From Agromyces protaetiae (GTDB taxonomy: Bacteria > Actinomycetota > Actinomycetes > Actinomycetales > Microbacteriaceae): DNA of 64,000 bases. The translations under genes were made by a program, and so were the position numbers. The notes below the pieces were generated by a model. The model saw only the letters and a program-made list of their open reading frames with translations, did no database searches and was not told the origin of the DNA. Location: NCBI RefSeq assembly GCF_004135405.1, contig NZ_CP035491.1:3619092-3683091 (forward strand). Direction: 5' to 3'. Shown piece after piece: positions 20,791 through 29,590 of this stretch (positions are counted from its first letter, which is position 1; every line of letters starts with the position of its first letter).

Positions 20791-22703
20791 CGGCGGCGCC
20801 TCGTGCCGAAGATGCCCTCGACGACGCTCGTCAGCACGTCGCGCGTCGCCTTCGAGCCGAGCACCTGTTCGAGCACCGACTGCGACCCGCGCGTCGAACG
20901 CGCGCGCGACGAACCAGACGAACGCGACGACCCTGACGAACCCGTGCGCTTCATGAGTCGGTCGTACTCGGCTTGGGCCGCCTTCTCCTCTTTGCGCCGC
21001 TGCTTCTCGATCTCGGCGACCTGCCGCTCGTACTCGGCGTCGGCCTTGGCCCGCTCCGAGGCTTCGTCGGCGGCGCGGGCGGCCTCGGCGGCGGCGTTCA
21101 TCTTCGAGGTGAGGAGCTCGGCGGCCGACTCGCGGTCGACGGCGACCCCATATCGGGCCTGCAGCGGCGAGGCCGCGACGGCGGCGTCGATCGAGGCATC
21201 CGGAGTCGGCGACATGAGCGCCTGGGGCGCACGTAACCTCGTCCGCGCGACGGGGCTGGGAGCGCCCTTCTCGTTCATGACCGTGACGACCGCCTCGCCC
21301 GTGCCGAGCGTCGTGAGGACCTCTTCGAGGTCGTACGCCGACGTCGGGTAGGTCGACACCGTCGCGCGGAGCGCCTTCGCGTCGTCGGGCGTGAACGCGC
21401 GCAACTGGTGCTGGATGCGCGAGCCGAGTTGGGCGAGCACGTCGCCCGGCACGTCTTTGGGTGTCTGGGTGACGAAGAAGACGCCGACGCCCTTCGAGCG
21501 GATGAGCCTGACGGTCTGCACGATCTGCTGGAGGAAGTCTTTCGAGGCGCCCGTGAACAGCAGGTGCGCCTCGTCGAAGAAGAAGACGAGCTTGGGCTTG
21601 TCGAGGTCGCCGACTTCGGGGAGGTCGTTGAACAGGTCGGCGAGGAGCCACATGAGGAACGTCGAGTAGAGCGCGGGCCGGTCGGCGACGCCCGGCACTT
21701 CGAGGAGGCTCACGATGCCGCGACCGTCGGACGCCTGGCGGATGAACTCGGCGGTGTCGATCTCGGGCTCGCCGAAGAACACGTCGGCGCCCGCTTCGGC
21801 GAACACGACGAGTTCGCGGAGGATCACGCCGACGGTCGCCTTGCTGAGCCCGCCGACGCCCTCGAGCTCGGCCTTGCCGTCGTCGCTCGTGAGGTACTGC
21901 AGCACGGCGCGCAGGTCTTCGAGGTCGAGGAGGGCGAGCCCCGCGTTCTCGGCGTAGGAGAAGACGAGCTGCAGGCTCGATTCCTGCGTGTCGTTGAGGC
22001 CGAGCACCTTCGACAGCAGGAGCGGCCCGAAGCCCGCGACGGTCGCGCGAATCGGCACGCCGCGGCCGATGCCGCCGAGCGAGAAGAACTCGGTCGGGAA
22101 GGCTTCGGCCGACCACGACTGCCCGATGCCCTCGGTGCGTTCGAGGAGCTTCGCGCTCGCCTCGCCCGGCGTCGCGATGCCCGACAGGTCGCCCTTGACG
22201 TCGGCCGCGAACACGGCGACGCCCGCCGCCGACAACTGCTCGGCCAGCACCTGGAGCGTGCGCGTCTTGCCCGTGCCCGTCGCGCCCGCGACGAGCCCGT
22301 GGCGGTTCGTCATCGCGATCGGGATGCGTACCTGCACGTCGGGCCGCGGGTCGCCGTTGACGAGGGCGCCGAGTTCGAGGGCGAGCCCGTCGAACGCGTA
22401 CCCGGCTCGGATGGTTTCGACGTCGGCTTCGGCGAGCGGGCCGGTTGCGACGGGCGAAGGGACGGCGGATGCCTCTGGCTGCGCGGATGCCTCGGGCCGA
22501 GCACCTGCGGGCGGCGTCGCCGACGCGGCATCCGCCTCGGCCTGCGCCGTCGCGGCCCGCTCTTGCGCCTCGATCGCGGCCTGCGCGAGGGCTTGCGCCT
22601 CCTCGGCCTTGCGGATCGCCTCCTGCGCCTGCGCCTGGAGCGCCTGGGCTGCGGCGGCTGCCGCCGCGGCCGCGTCTTTCGCTTGCTGGACCGCATCGGA
22701 CAT
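20787..22703 (-). CDS. HerA/DUF853-type ATPase
   Basis: 638 residues. Residues 1-90 are Ala/Gln/Glu-rich and predicted coiled coil; the ATPase follows with Walker A GATGTGKT (about 140), Walker B LVFFFDEAHLLF (about 375) and VFFVTQTPKDVP. These match the DUF853 (YjgR-like) branch of the HerA/FtsK superfamily, whose cellular role is unclear. The C-terminus has a charged coiled coil and a Ser/Arg-rich linker (GSSGSSRSSGSSR). Confidence 0.88.
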   Translation of the reverse strand: MSDAVQQAKDAAAAAAAAAQALQAQAQEAIRKAEEAQALAQAAIEAQERAATAQAEADAASATPPAGARPEASAQPEASAVPSPVATGPLAEADVETIRAGYAFDGLALELGALVNGDPRPDVQVRIPIAMTNRHGLVAGATGTGKTRTLQVLAEQLSAAGVAVFAADVKGDLSGIATPGEASAKLLERTEGIGQSWSAEAFPTEFFSLGGIGRGVPIRATVAGFGPLLLSKVLGLNDTQESSLQLVFSYAENAGLALLDLEDLRAVLQYLTSDDGKAELEGVGGLSKATVGVILRELVVFAEAGADVFFGEPEIDTAEFIRQASDGRGIVSLLEVPGVADRPALYSTFLMWLLADLFNDLPEVGDLDKPKLVFFFDEAHLLFTGASKDFLQQIVQTVRLIRSKGVGVFFVTQTPKDVPGDVLAQLGSRIQHQLRAFTPDDAKALRATVSTYPTSAYDLEEVLTTLGTGEAVVTVMNEKGAPSPVARTRLRAPQALMSPTPDASIDAAVAASPLQARYGVAVDRESAAELLTSKMNAAAEAARAADEASERAKADAEYERQVAEIEKQRRKEEKAAQAEYDRLMKRTGSSGSSRSSGSSRARSTRGSQSVLEQVLGSKATRDVLTSVVEGIFGTRRRR

Positions 22704-22712
22704 ACGGGAAGC

Positions 22713-23894
22713 CTAGCGAGCACCCCCGCCGAGGGGGTGCACGCGGACCTCGGCGGCCTTGACGGCGAGCCACAGCTCCTGGCCGGGCGCGAGCCCGAGC
22801 TCCGCGACGGCGGCGGCCGTCACGTCGGCGGCGACGGGCGGATCGGAGAACCGCAGGCGCACGCCGCTCGGCGCAGGCTCGAGGGCGACGAGCCGGTCGC
22901 TCCAGACGTTCCTGAGGCTCGTGCCCTCGGGCCGGGTCGTCGCGACCACGACCGACGAGGGCCGGAACACCGCGGCCGCGGGCTGTCCGTCGGCGAGCGG
23001 CTCCGAGGCATCCGGTGCTCCGTCTTCGCCGACGGCGCCCGTGAACCGCACGTCGGCGCCGATGCTGCGCCGTGCGACGACGGCACCGTGGTCGGCGACG
23101 CCCGCGACGAGGTTGACGCCCGCGAGCGCCGCCGTGAAGGGACTCCGGGGCGACGCGAGCACGTCGCGCGTAGGCCCGTCGTCGACGACCCGTCCGGCGT
23201 CGAGCACGGCCGTGCGGTCGGCGAGCACGACGGCGTCGAGCACGTCGTGGCTCACGACGATCGCCGACGTGCCCGTGTCGGAGAGGCGTTCGCGCAGGAG
23301 CGCGCGGATCGCCGGCACCGACTCGACGTCGAGCGACGCGAACGGCTCGTCGAGGAGGAGGAGCGACGGGCCTGCGGCGAGCGCGCGGGCGATCGCGGCG
23401 CGCTGTCGTTGGCCGCCCGAGAGCTGCGCGGGGCGGCGCGGGCCGAATCCGTCGAGGTCGACGCGTCGAAGCCAGTCGAGCGCGAGCTCGTGCGCGTCAC
23501 CGCGCGGCATGCCCGCCGATCGCGGCCCGAACGCGACGTTCTGCGCGACCGTGAGGTGCGGGAAGAGCCGCGGCTCCTGCCCGAGGAGCCCGATCCCGCG
23601 CCGCTCGGGCCGGGTCTCGATCTCGGCTCGAGACGAATCGGCGGATGCCTCGACGAGCACCCGCCCGTCGAGCTCGAGGCGCCCCTCATCGGGGTGCAGG
23701 AGCCCCGCGAGCACGCCGAGCACGGTCGACTTGCCGGCGCCGTTGGGGCCGAGGAGCGCGAGCGTCTCGCCGGGACGCACGTCGAGGGCGACGTCGAGCG
23801 AGAACGCGCCGCGCGTGATCCGCATGCGGGCGGCGAGCGCCCCGCGCGCGGTCGGCTGCGACACCGGGACATCCGTCGACTGCGAAGCGCTCAT
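22713..23894 (-). CDS. modC: Molybdate ABC transporter, ATP-binding protein
   Basis: Powers molybdate import. 393 residues: Walker A GPNGAGKST (about 50), signature LSGGQRQR, Walker B LLLLDEP, then a C-terminal molybdate-binding TOBE (Mop-like) part from about residue 270. ATG overlaps the modB stop (ATGA). Last gene of the run regulator-modA-modB-modC on the minus strand. Confidence 0.94.
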   Translation of the reverse strand: MSASQSTDVPVSQPTARGALAARMRITRGAFSLDVALDVRPGETLALLGPNGAGKSTVLGVLAGLLHPDEGRLELDGRVLVEASADSSRAEIETRPERRGIGLLGQEPRLFPHLTVAQNVAFGPRSAGMPRGDAHELALDWLRRVDLDGFGPRRPAQLSGGQRQRAAIARALAAGPSLLLLDEPFASLDVESVPAIRALLRERLSDTGTSAIVVSHDVLDAVVLADRTAVLDAGRVVDDGPTRDVLASPRSPFTAALAGVNLVAGVADHGAVVARRSIGADVRFTGAVGEDGAPDASEPLADGQPAAAVFRPSSVVVATTRPEGTSLRNVWSDRLVALEPAPSGVRLRFSDPPVAADVTAAAVAELGLAPGQELWLAVKAAEVRVHPLGGGAR

Positions 23895-24715
23895 CGCACG
23901 CTCCCCGGCCGCCACCCGCGCACCAGCAGGAGGATCGCGACCGCGACGACGAGCAGCACGATCGAGAGCGCGACGGCCGTGCCCTGCGTGACGCCCGCGC
24001 CGTTGAACGCCGTGTAGATCGCGAGCGGCATCGTGCGCGTCGTGCCCGCGGCGTTGCCTGCGAAGAGGGCCGTCGCGCCGAACTCGCCGATCGCGCGCGC
24101 GAAGCACAGCACGGTTCCGGCGATGAGTCCGGGCGCCGCGAGCGGCACGGTCACGCGGCGGAACGCCGTCCACCGCGACGCGCCGAGCGTCGACGCGACC
24201 CGCTCGTAGTCGGTGCCCGTCGCCCGCAACGTGCCCTCGACCGACAGCACGAGGAACGGCATCGCGACGAACACCTGCGCGATGACGACGGCCGCGGTCG
24301 TGAACGGCAGCCGGAACCCGAACGCCGTGTCGAGCCACCCGCCCACGAGACTCGTGCGGCCGAGGAGGAACAGCAGCGCGATGCCGCCGACCATGGGCGG
24401 CAGCACCAACGGGATCGTCACGAGCGCCCGCAGGAGCCCCGCGACCCGGGGCGTCGCACGCGCGATGAGGAGCGCGAGCGGCACCCCGAGCACGAGGCAC
24501 ACGAGCGTCGCGACGACGCCCGTCACGAGCGAGAGCCCGAGCGCCTCGAGGGCGGCCTGCGAGGTCGCATCCGCCCAGAACGTCGACCAGTCGACGCGCC
24601 CGACGAGCGCGAGAAGCGGCAGCACGAGCACCGCGATCGCGATCACCGCCGGCACGAGGACGGCCGGCGGGATCGCACCGAGCGGCGAGGGCTCGGTTCG
24701 TCGGGCGCGGGTCAT
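23891..24715 (-). CDS. modB: Molybdate ABC transporter, permease
   Basis: 274 residues, five to six membrane helices, with the ABC coupling-loop motif EYDR-like region followed by AS..G (ERVASTLGASRWTAFRRVTVP, read from about residue 176) and the molybdate-permease signature RAIGEFGATALFAGN. Lies 66 bp after modA and overlaps modC. Confidence 0.94.
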   Translation of the reverse strand: MTRARRTEPSPLGAIPPAVLVPAVIAIAVLVLPLLALVGRVDWSTFWADATSQAALEALGLSLVTGVVATLVCLVLGVPLALLIARATPRVAGLLRALVTIPLVLPPMVGGIALLFLLGRTSLVGGWLDTAFGFRLPFTTAAVVIAQVFVAMPFLVLSVEGTLRATGTDYERVASTLGASRWTAFRRVTVPLAAPGLIAGTVLCFARAIGEFGATALFAGNAAGTTRTMPLAIYTAFNGAGVTQGTAVALSIVLLVVAVAILLLVRGWRPGSVR

Positions 24716-24781
24716 ACGCGGATCATATGGCTGCGGCTCCGCCCCGCGCGGTCGGCGCGGCAGCGCGAAGCTTCGGATGTC

Positions 24782-25627
24782 TCAGGGCCGGCCGAACCCG
24801 AGGCGCTCGAGCACCGCCTGGCCCTCGTCGCCGAGGATGAACTCGACGAACGCCGCCGCCGCGTCGGGGTTCGCCGCCCCTGCGAGCGCCGCGATGGGGT
24901 ACTTGTTCACGACCTGGTCGGCGTTCTCGGGCACGATCGCCTTGACGCTCGAGCCCGCGCCAGCGGCGTCGGTCGCGTACACGAGCCCCGCGTCGGCCTC
25001 GCCCGCGGTCACCTTCGTGAGCACGGCCGTGACGTTCTGCTCCTCGCTCACGGGGGTCACGGCGACACCGTCGAGGTCGAGCAGCTGGTGCGCAGCGTTG
25101 CCGCAGGGCACCTCGGGGGCGCACAGCACGACCGAGACATCCGGATTCGCGAGGTCGGCGAGCGACTGGACGTTGCCGGGATTGTCGGGCGGCGTTGCGA
25201 TGACGAGGGTGTTCGTCGCGAAGAGCTGCGCCGTGCCCTCGAGGAGGCCCGCGTCGGAGACGGTCGTCATGTTCTTCTCGTCGGCCGACGCGAAGACGTC
25301 GGCGGGTGCGCCCTCGACGAGCTGGGTCGCGAGGGTCGACGAGCCGTCGTAGACGATCGGCACGATCGTGACGTCGGGGTGCGCCTTCTCGAACTCGCCC
25401 GCGAGCTCGTCGAACGCCGCCTTGAGCGACGCCGCCGCGTAGATCGTGAGGTCGCCCGTGAGGGTGTCGGCCTCCTCGGTCGCCGTCGGCGTCGGCGACT
25501 CCGTCGCCGGTGCGCCGCCTCCCGAGGCGCAGCCCGAGAATGCGAACAGCGTCGCGCCCGCGGCGAGCGCGGCGACGCCGACGAGGGTGGAGCGACGGGA
25601 ACGTGCGGTGCGGGACATCCGGTTCAT
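24782..25627 (-). CDS. modA: Molybdate-binding lipoprotein
   Basis: 281 residues. Signal peptide with lipobox ending at Cys33 (FAFSGC), Pro/Thr linker, then the type II binding-protein fold starting LTIYAAASLKAAFDEL, a ModA hallmark; VYDGSSTLATQ and PADVFASAD form the oxyanion pocket. It captures molybdate (or tungstate) outside the membrane. A perfect AGGAGG precedes the ATG, which overlaps the regulator's stop. Confidence 0.94.
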   Translation of the reverse strand: MNRMSRTARSRRSTLVGVAALAAGATLFAFSGCASGGGAPATESPTPTATEEADTLTGDLTIYAAASLKAAFDELAGEFEKAHPDVTIVPIVYDGSSTLATQLVEGAPADVFASADEKNMTTVSDAGLLEGTAQLFATNTLVIATPPDNPGNVQSLADLANPDVSVVLCAPEVPCGNAAHQLLDLDGVAVTPVSEEQNVTAVLTKVTAGEADAGLVYATDAAGAGSSVKAIVPENADQVVNKYPIAALAGAANPDAAAAFVEFILGDEGQAVLERLGFGRP

Positions 25628-26028
25628 CTTGAGCCTCCTGGGGTTTCGACGATGACGGTCGTGGCTTTGACCACCGCGACCGCGAGGGTGCCGACTTCGA
25701 GTCCGAGTTCGTCGACCGCTTCTGCCGACATGAGCGAGACGACGCGGTGCGGCCCCGCCTGGATGTCGACCTGGGCCATGACGCCGTCGCGGATGACGCG
25801 CGTCACGAGGCCGACGAAGCGGTTCCGGGCGCTCCGGCCGACGCTCGACGGGTCGTCGGCGGCGTCGGCGACCTCGACCGCGCGCCGCGCGGCGTCGGCG
25901 CCGTCGACCACGAGTCGTCCGTGGTCGTCGGTCGACGCGGCGAGCGCACCTTGATCGACCCATCGACGAACCGTGTCGTCACTGACTCCGAGGAGGCCTG
26001 CCACCTCGGCGATCCGAAACTGCGGCAT
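25624..26028 (-). CDS. Molybdenum-responsive HTH-Mop (TOBE) protein
   Basis: 134 residues. An N-terminal excisionase/MerR-like helix-turn-helix (FRIAEVAGLLGVSDDTVRRWV) is followed by a single Mop/TOBE oxyanion-binding domain (about 63-132: NRFVGLVTRVIRDGVMAQVDI). Found beside modABC, it probably reports cytosolic molybdate and controls the cluster. It differs from E. coli ModE, which carries two Mop domains. A start 4 codons earlier is possible. Confidence 0.85.
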   Translation of the reverse strand: MPQFRIAEVAGLLGVSDDTVRRWVDQGALAASTDDHGRLVVDGADAARRAVEVADAADDPSSVGRSARNRFVGLVTRVIRDGVMAQVDIQAGPHRVVSLMSAEAVDELGLEVGTLAVAVVKATTVIVETPGGSR

Positions 26029-26043
26029 GATCCGGAGCATATC

Positions 26044-26057
26044 GCCGCATCTGCGGC
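26044..26057. promoter_or_regulatory. Inverted repeat in the mod / cofactor divergent promoter region
   Basis: GCCGCA-TC-TGCGGC lies 16 bp before the Mop regulator start and about 75 bp before the divergent MoeB-like gene. A candidate operator for this divergent pair; binding is not shown. Confidence 0.4.
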
Positions 26058-26130
26058 AAGTCACGCGATCCACGGCCGCGGAATCATCACGACTCCACCC
26101 ATCGGCCCGCGACGGGGCTAGCGTGGGGAC

Positions 26131-27378
26131 ATGGCACTGCCGCCGCTCGTCGAACCCGCAGACGCGCTCCCCCCGAGAGAGCAGGCGCGCGTCGACCGAC
26201 AACTGCGCCTTCCCGAACTCGGCGAGCTCGGGCAGCGCCGCTTGCGCGCCGCGCGCGTGTGCGTCGTGGGCGCCGGCGGGCTCGGCGCGCCGGCCCTCCT
26301 GTCGCTCGCCGCGGCGGGCGTCGGCACGATCGGCATCGTCGACGACGACGTCGTCGAGCTCTCGAACCTGCACCGCCAGCCCGTGCACGGCGTCGCCGAC
26401 GTGGGTCGGCCGAAGGTCGTGAGCGCGGCCGAGACCATCGCGGCGATCGCACCAGACACCGCGATCCGCACGCACGAGGTGCGCATCGACCGGTCGAACG
26501 CGAGCGAGATCCTCGCCGAGTACGACCTCGTGCTCGACGGCACAGACACCTTCGAGACCCGGTACCTCATCGGCGACGTGTGCGACGAGCTCGGCATCCC
26601 GCTCGTGTGGGCGAGCGTGCTGCGCTTCGATGCGCAACTGTCGGTGTTCTGGTCGCGCCCGACGGGCGGCGATCCGGTTCGATTGCGCGACCTCTTCCCC
26701 GAGCCGCCCGCGCCGGGCGAGGTGCCGTCGTGCGCCGAGGCCGGTGTCATGGGCGCCCTGTGCACGCAGGTCGGCGCGATGATGGCGAGCGAGGCGATCA
26801 AGCTCATCGCGGGCATCGGCGAGCCGCTGCTCGGTCGCGTGCTCGTCATCGATTCGCTCACCGCGCGCCAGCGCGAGATCCCGTTGAAGCGGGCGGATGT
26901 CTCGAGCGGCGCGTTGCCCGTCGTGCGGGCCGTGTCCGAGGCATCCGGGCGCACTCCTGCGCCTGAACCGGCGCCTGCTCCGCTCCCCGACATCGAGCGC
27001 GTCGACCCCGCCGCACTCGCCGACCTGCTCGCAGCCCGCACCGCCGGGGCGGCGCGCTTCGCGCTCGTCGACGTGCGCGAGCCGGGCGAGTTCGCGGCGG
27101 GCGCGATCGACGGCGCCGTGCTCCTGCCGCTCGGAGAGGTGCTCCGCGACCCCGACGCGGCGTTGGCGTCGCTCGAGGCGCTCGCCGGCACCGAGGTCGT
27201 CGTGCACTGCCACTTCGAAGCGCGCGCGGAGCGCGCGGCGATCGCGCTCGCACGGGCCGGCGTCGAATCGGGAGTGCGCGTGCGGGTGCTCGCGGGCGGG
27301 TTCGTGGACTGGCCGGGGCCGGTTCGCGTCGGGGCCGCACCTGTCGCAGACGGCCACGCTCCGCGAGCGACCGCATGA
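26131..27378 (+). CDS. MoeB/MoeZ-like adenylyltransferase with rhodanese domain
   Basis: Adenylates the C-terminal Gly-Gly of the sulfur carrier MoaD (or ThiS). 415 residues: an E1-like domain (about 20-265) with GAGGLGAPA and DGTDTFETRY, then a rhodanese domain (about 290-400) with active-site loop CHFEAR. Compared with MoeZ proteins, the usual PCYRC zinc ligand pair is replaced by DPVRLRD, so this copy probably lacks that structural zinc. ATGA overlap with moeA makes it first of a four-gene + strand operon. Confidence 0.88.
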   Translation: MALPPLVEPADALPPREQARVDRQLRLPELGELGQRRLRAARVCVVGAGGLGAPALLSLAAAGVGTIGIVDDDVVELSNLHRQPVHGVADVGRPKVVSAAETIAAIAPDTAIRTHEVRIDRSNASEILAEYDLVLDGTDTFETRYLIGDVCDELGIPLVWASVLRFDAQLSVFWSRPTGGDPVRLRDLFPEPPAPGEVPSCAEAGVMGALCTQVGAMMASEAIKLIAGIGEPLLGRVLVIDSLTARQREIPLKRADVSSGALPVVRAVSEASGRTPAPEPAPAPLPDIERVDPAALADLLAARTAGAARFALVDVREPGEFAAGAIDGAVLLPLGEVLRDPDAALASLEALAGTEVVVHCHFEARAERAAIALARAGVESGVRVRVLAGGFVDWPGPVRVGAAPVADGHAPRATA

Positions 27379-28647
27379 GCCACGACCATCACGGCCACGC
27401 CCCCGGCATCCCCGTCGAGGAGCACCTCGCCGACATCCTCGCCGCGGCGCGCCCGCTCGACACCGTCGTCGTGCCGCTCGAACGCGCCGCGGGCCGGGCG
27501 ACCCATGACGTCGTGCGCGCATGGGCCGCCGTGCCTCCGTTCGACAACTCCGCCATGGACGGTTACGCGGTGCGCGCCGCCGACACCTCCCGCGCGACCG
27601 AGGCCGAACCGGTCGCACTCAGGGTCGTCGCGGAGGTCGCCGCGGGCAGCCCCGACGACCCGCCTCTGGCACCGGGCGAGGCCGTGCGGATCATGACCGG
27701 CGCCGCGCTCCCGTCGGCGGCCGACGCCGTCGTGCCGGTCGAGCAGACCGCTGCGTACGCGGTCGACCGGTCGTGGGCCGAGGTGGGCGAGACCGTCGAG
27801 GTGCTCGCCCCCGCGCGTCCGCACGCCTTCGTGCGGGATGCCGGAGCCGACCTCTCCCCCGGCGACCTCGTGGTTCCGGCGGGATCGCTGCTGACCCCTA
27901 CCGGCTCGGCGCGATCGCCGCGGCGGGGTCGGCGAAGTCGCCGTGCACCGCGCGCCACGGGTCGCGATCATCACGACGGGCGACGAACTCGTCGCGCCCG
28001 GCCGTCGCGCGACAGGACGCGGCCGGATCCCAGACTCGAACGCCGTCCTCCTCGCCGCCGTCGTCGCCTCCGCGGGCGCCGAGATCGTCTCGGTGTCGCG
28101 CGTCGGCGACGATCCGCCGCGGTTCCTCGCCGAGGTCGAACGGGTCGTGGCCGAGGCATCCGCCGACGTCGTGATCTCGACGGGCGGGGTGAGCGTCGGC
28201 GCGCACGACCCCGTCAAGGCCGCGCTCGCGCCCGGCGGACGCATCGCGTTCCGCACGGTCGACATGCAGCCCGGGCGTCCGCAGGCGTTCGGCGCGCTGC
28301 CGTCGGGTGCGCTCTTCTTCGGACTGCCGGGCAACCCCGTGAGCGTCGCCGTGTCGTTCGAGGTGTTCGTGCGGCCCGCGATCCGCGCGCTGCAAGGGCT
28401 GCCGCCCGTCGCGTCTCCCGCGCGCGAGGCGGTGGTCGCAGAGGGCTGGCGTCCGCGCGACGAGCGCCGTCAGTACATGCCCGTCCGGTTCGACGAGGAG
28501 GGGCGCATCCGGCCCGCGACAGGCGGCGGATCGGCCTCGCACCTCGCGGGCGCGCTCGCGTCGGCCGAGGGGTTCGCGATCGTGCCGTCGGGAACCGCAG
28601 AAGTCGCCGCGGGAGACATCCTGCCCGTCCTGGAGGTCTCCTCGTGA
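27375..28647 (+). CDS. moeA: Molybdopterin molybdenumtransferase, with two apparent frameshifts
   Basis: Inserts molybdenum into adenylated molybdopterin. The N-terminal part has VPPFDNSAMDGYAV and IMTGAALP; the C-terminal half has ITTGDELV, STGGVSVG and FFGLPGNPVS. The frame is lost at the C4 run 27895-27898 (after GSLLTP) and again at the G4 run 27925-27928; adding one base to each joins the halves as LTPYRLGAIAAAGVGEVAVHRAP and gives 424 residues. The two breaks are only about 30 bp apart and both in homopolymers, so sequencing error is likely. Confidence 0.87.
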
Positions 28648-29129
28648 CCGAGCCCGCCCAGCCTTTCACGCACCTCGACGCCGCGGGGCACGCGCGCATG
28701 GTGGATGTCACGGAGAAGGCGCCGACCGTCCGCCGCGCGACCGCCGAGGGGTTCGTGCACTGCCCGCCCGCGGTCGTCGCCGCGCTCCGAGACGGGACCG
28801 TACCGAAGGGCGACGTGCTCGCCGTCGCACGCATCGCGGGCATCCAGGGCGCGAAGCGCACTGCCGAACTCCTGCCGCTCGCGCACGTGATCGGCGTGCA
28901 CGCGGCCTCGGTCGACCTCGAGGTCGTCGACGAGGGCGTGCGCATCCGGGCGACCGTCGGCACCGCCGACCGCACGGGCGTCGAGATGGAGGCGTTCACG
29001 GCGGTGACCGTCGCCGCGCTCGCGGTCGTCGACATGGTCAAGGGACTCGACAAGGATGTCTCCATCGAGGGCGTGCGGCTCGTCGCCAAGACGGGCGGCA
29101 AGTCGGGCGAGTGGAAGCGGGAGGCGTGA
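28644..29129 (+). CDS. moaC: Cyclic pyranopterin monophosphate synthase
   Basis: Second half of the first molybdenum-cofactor step, after MoaA. 161 residues with the conserved MVDVTEKAPTVRRA start, KGDVLAVARIAGIQGAKRT, LPLAHVIGVH and GVEMEAFTAV blocks that build the active site. GTG start inside the moeA stop (GTGA). Confidence 0.95.
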   Translation: MTEPAQPFTHLDAAGHARMVDVTEKAPTVRRATAEGFVHCPPAVVAALRDGTVPKGDVLAVARIAGIQGAKRTAELLPLAHVIGVHAASVDLEVVDEGVRIRATVGTADRTGVEMEAFTAVTVAALAVVDMVKGLDKDVSIEGVRLVAKTGGKSGEWKREA

Positions 29130-29136
29130 CGGACTC

Positions 29137-29406
29137 GTGGTGACGGTGAGGTACTTCGCGGCGGCCGCCGAGGCCGCGGGGCTCGAGCAGGAGCCGCTCG
29201 ACACATCCGGTCTCGTATCTTCCGGTCCTGGGTCGCTCGACCTGGGCGCGCTCCGCGCCGCCCTCGTCGCCCGGCACGGCGCCGCGCTCGAGCGCGTGCT
29301 CGGCCGGTGCAGCTTCCTCGTCGACGGAGTGCGCGCGGGCGAGGCATCCGTTCGCATCCCCGACGGCGCAACCGTCGACGTGCTGCCGCCCTTCGCGGGC
29401 GGCTGA
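29137..29406 (+). CDS. moaD: Molybdopterin synthase small subunit (sulfur carrier)
   Basis: 89-residue ubiquitin-fold protein ending in PPFAGG, the Gly-Gly tail that is thiocarboxylated to deliver sulfur to cyclic pyranopterin. GTG start 7 nt after moaC; an adjacent second GTG is equally possible. Converges with moaA. Confidence 0.9.
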   Translation: MVTVRYFAAAAEAAGLEQEPLDTSGLVSSGPGSLDLGALRAALVARHGAALERVLGRCSFLVDGVRAGEASVRIPDGATVDVLPPFAGG

Positions 29407-29428
29407 GCCGCCACAGTCACCGCACTCC

Positions 29429-29474
29429 CCGAACCCGCGAACCCGCGAACCCCGCGACCCCGCGACCCCGAAAC
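29429..29474. repeat. Degenerate short tandem repeat after moaD
   Basis: Alternating GAACCCGC and GACCCCGC-like units run up to the left end of the 79-bp element copy 2. Confidence 0.6.
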
Positions 29475-29553
29475 GCAATTCAGGACGAATCGGCTGTTCG
29501 TCGGCGGGTCGGGTCCCGACACACCGCGAGTGTCCCGGTTCTTCCTGAATTGC
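29475..29553. repeat. 79-bp inverted-repeat element, copy 2
   Basis: GCAATTCAGGA at 29475-29485 and its complement at 29543-29553. The core keeps CGGCG-n-GTCG and CGACAC-n-CCGC at the same offsets as copy 1 while most other positions differ. It occupies the convergent space between moaD and moaA. Confidence 0.9.
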
Positions 29554-29590
29554 GGAGCGGGGCAGGTCGACGAGAGCGACAGGAACGCCG

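Noticed and set aside
27375..29129. A continuous frame joining the MoeA N-terminus to MoaC
   Set aside because: The central Arg-rich part is MoeA read in the wrong frame between two homopolymer slips; moaC has its own GTG start overlapping the true moeA stop.
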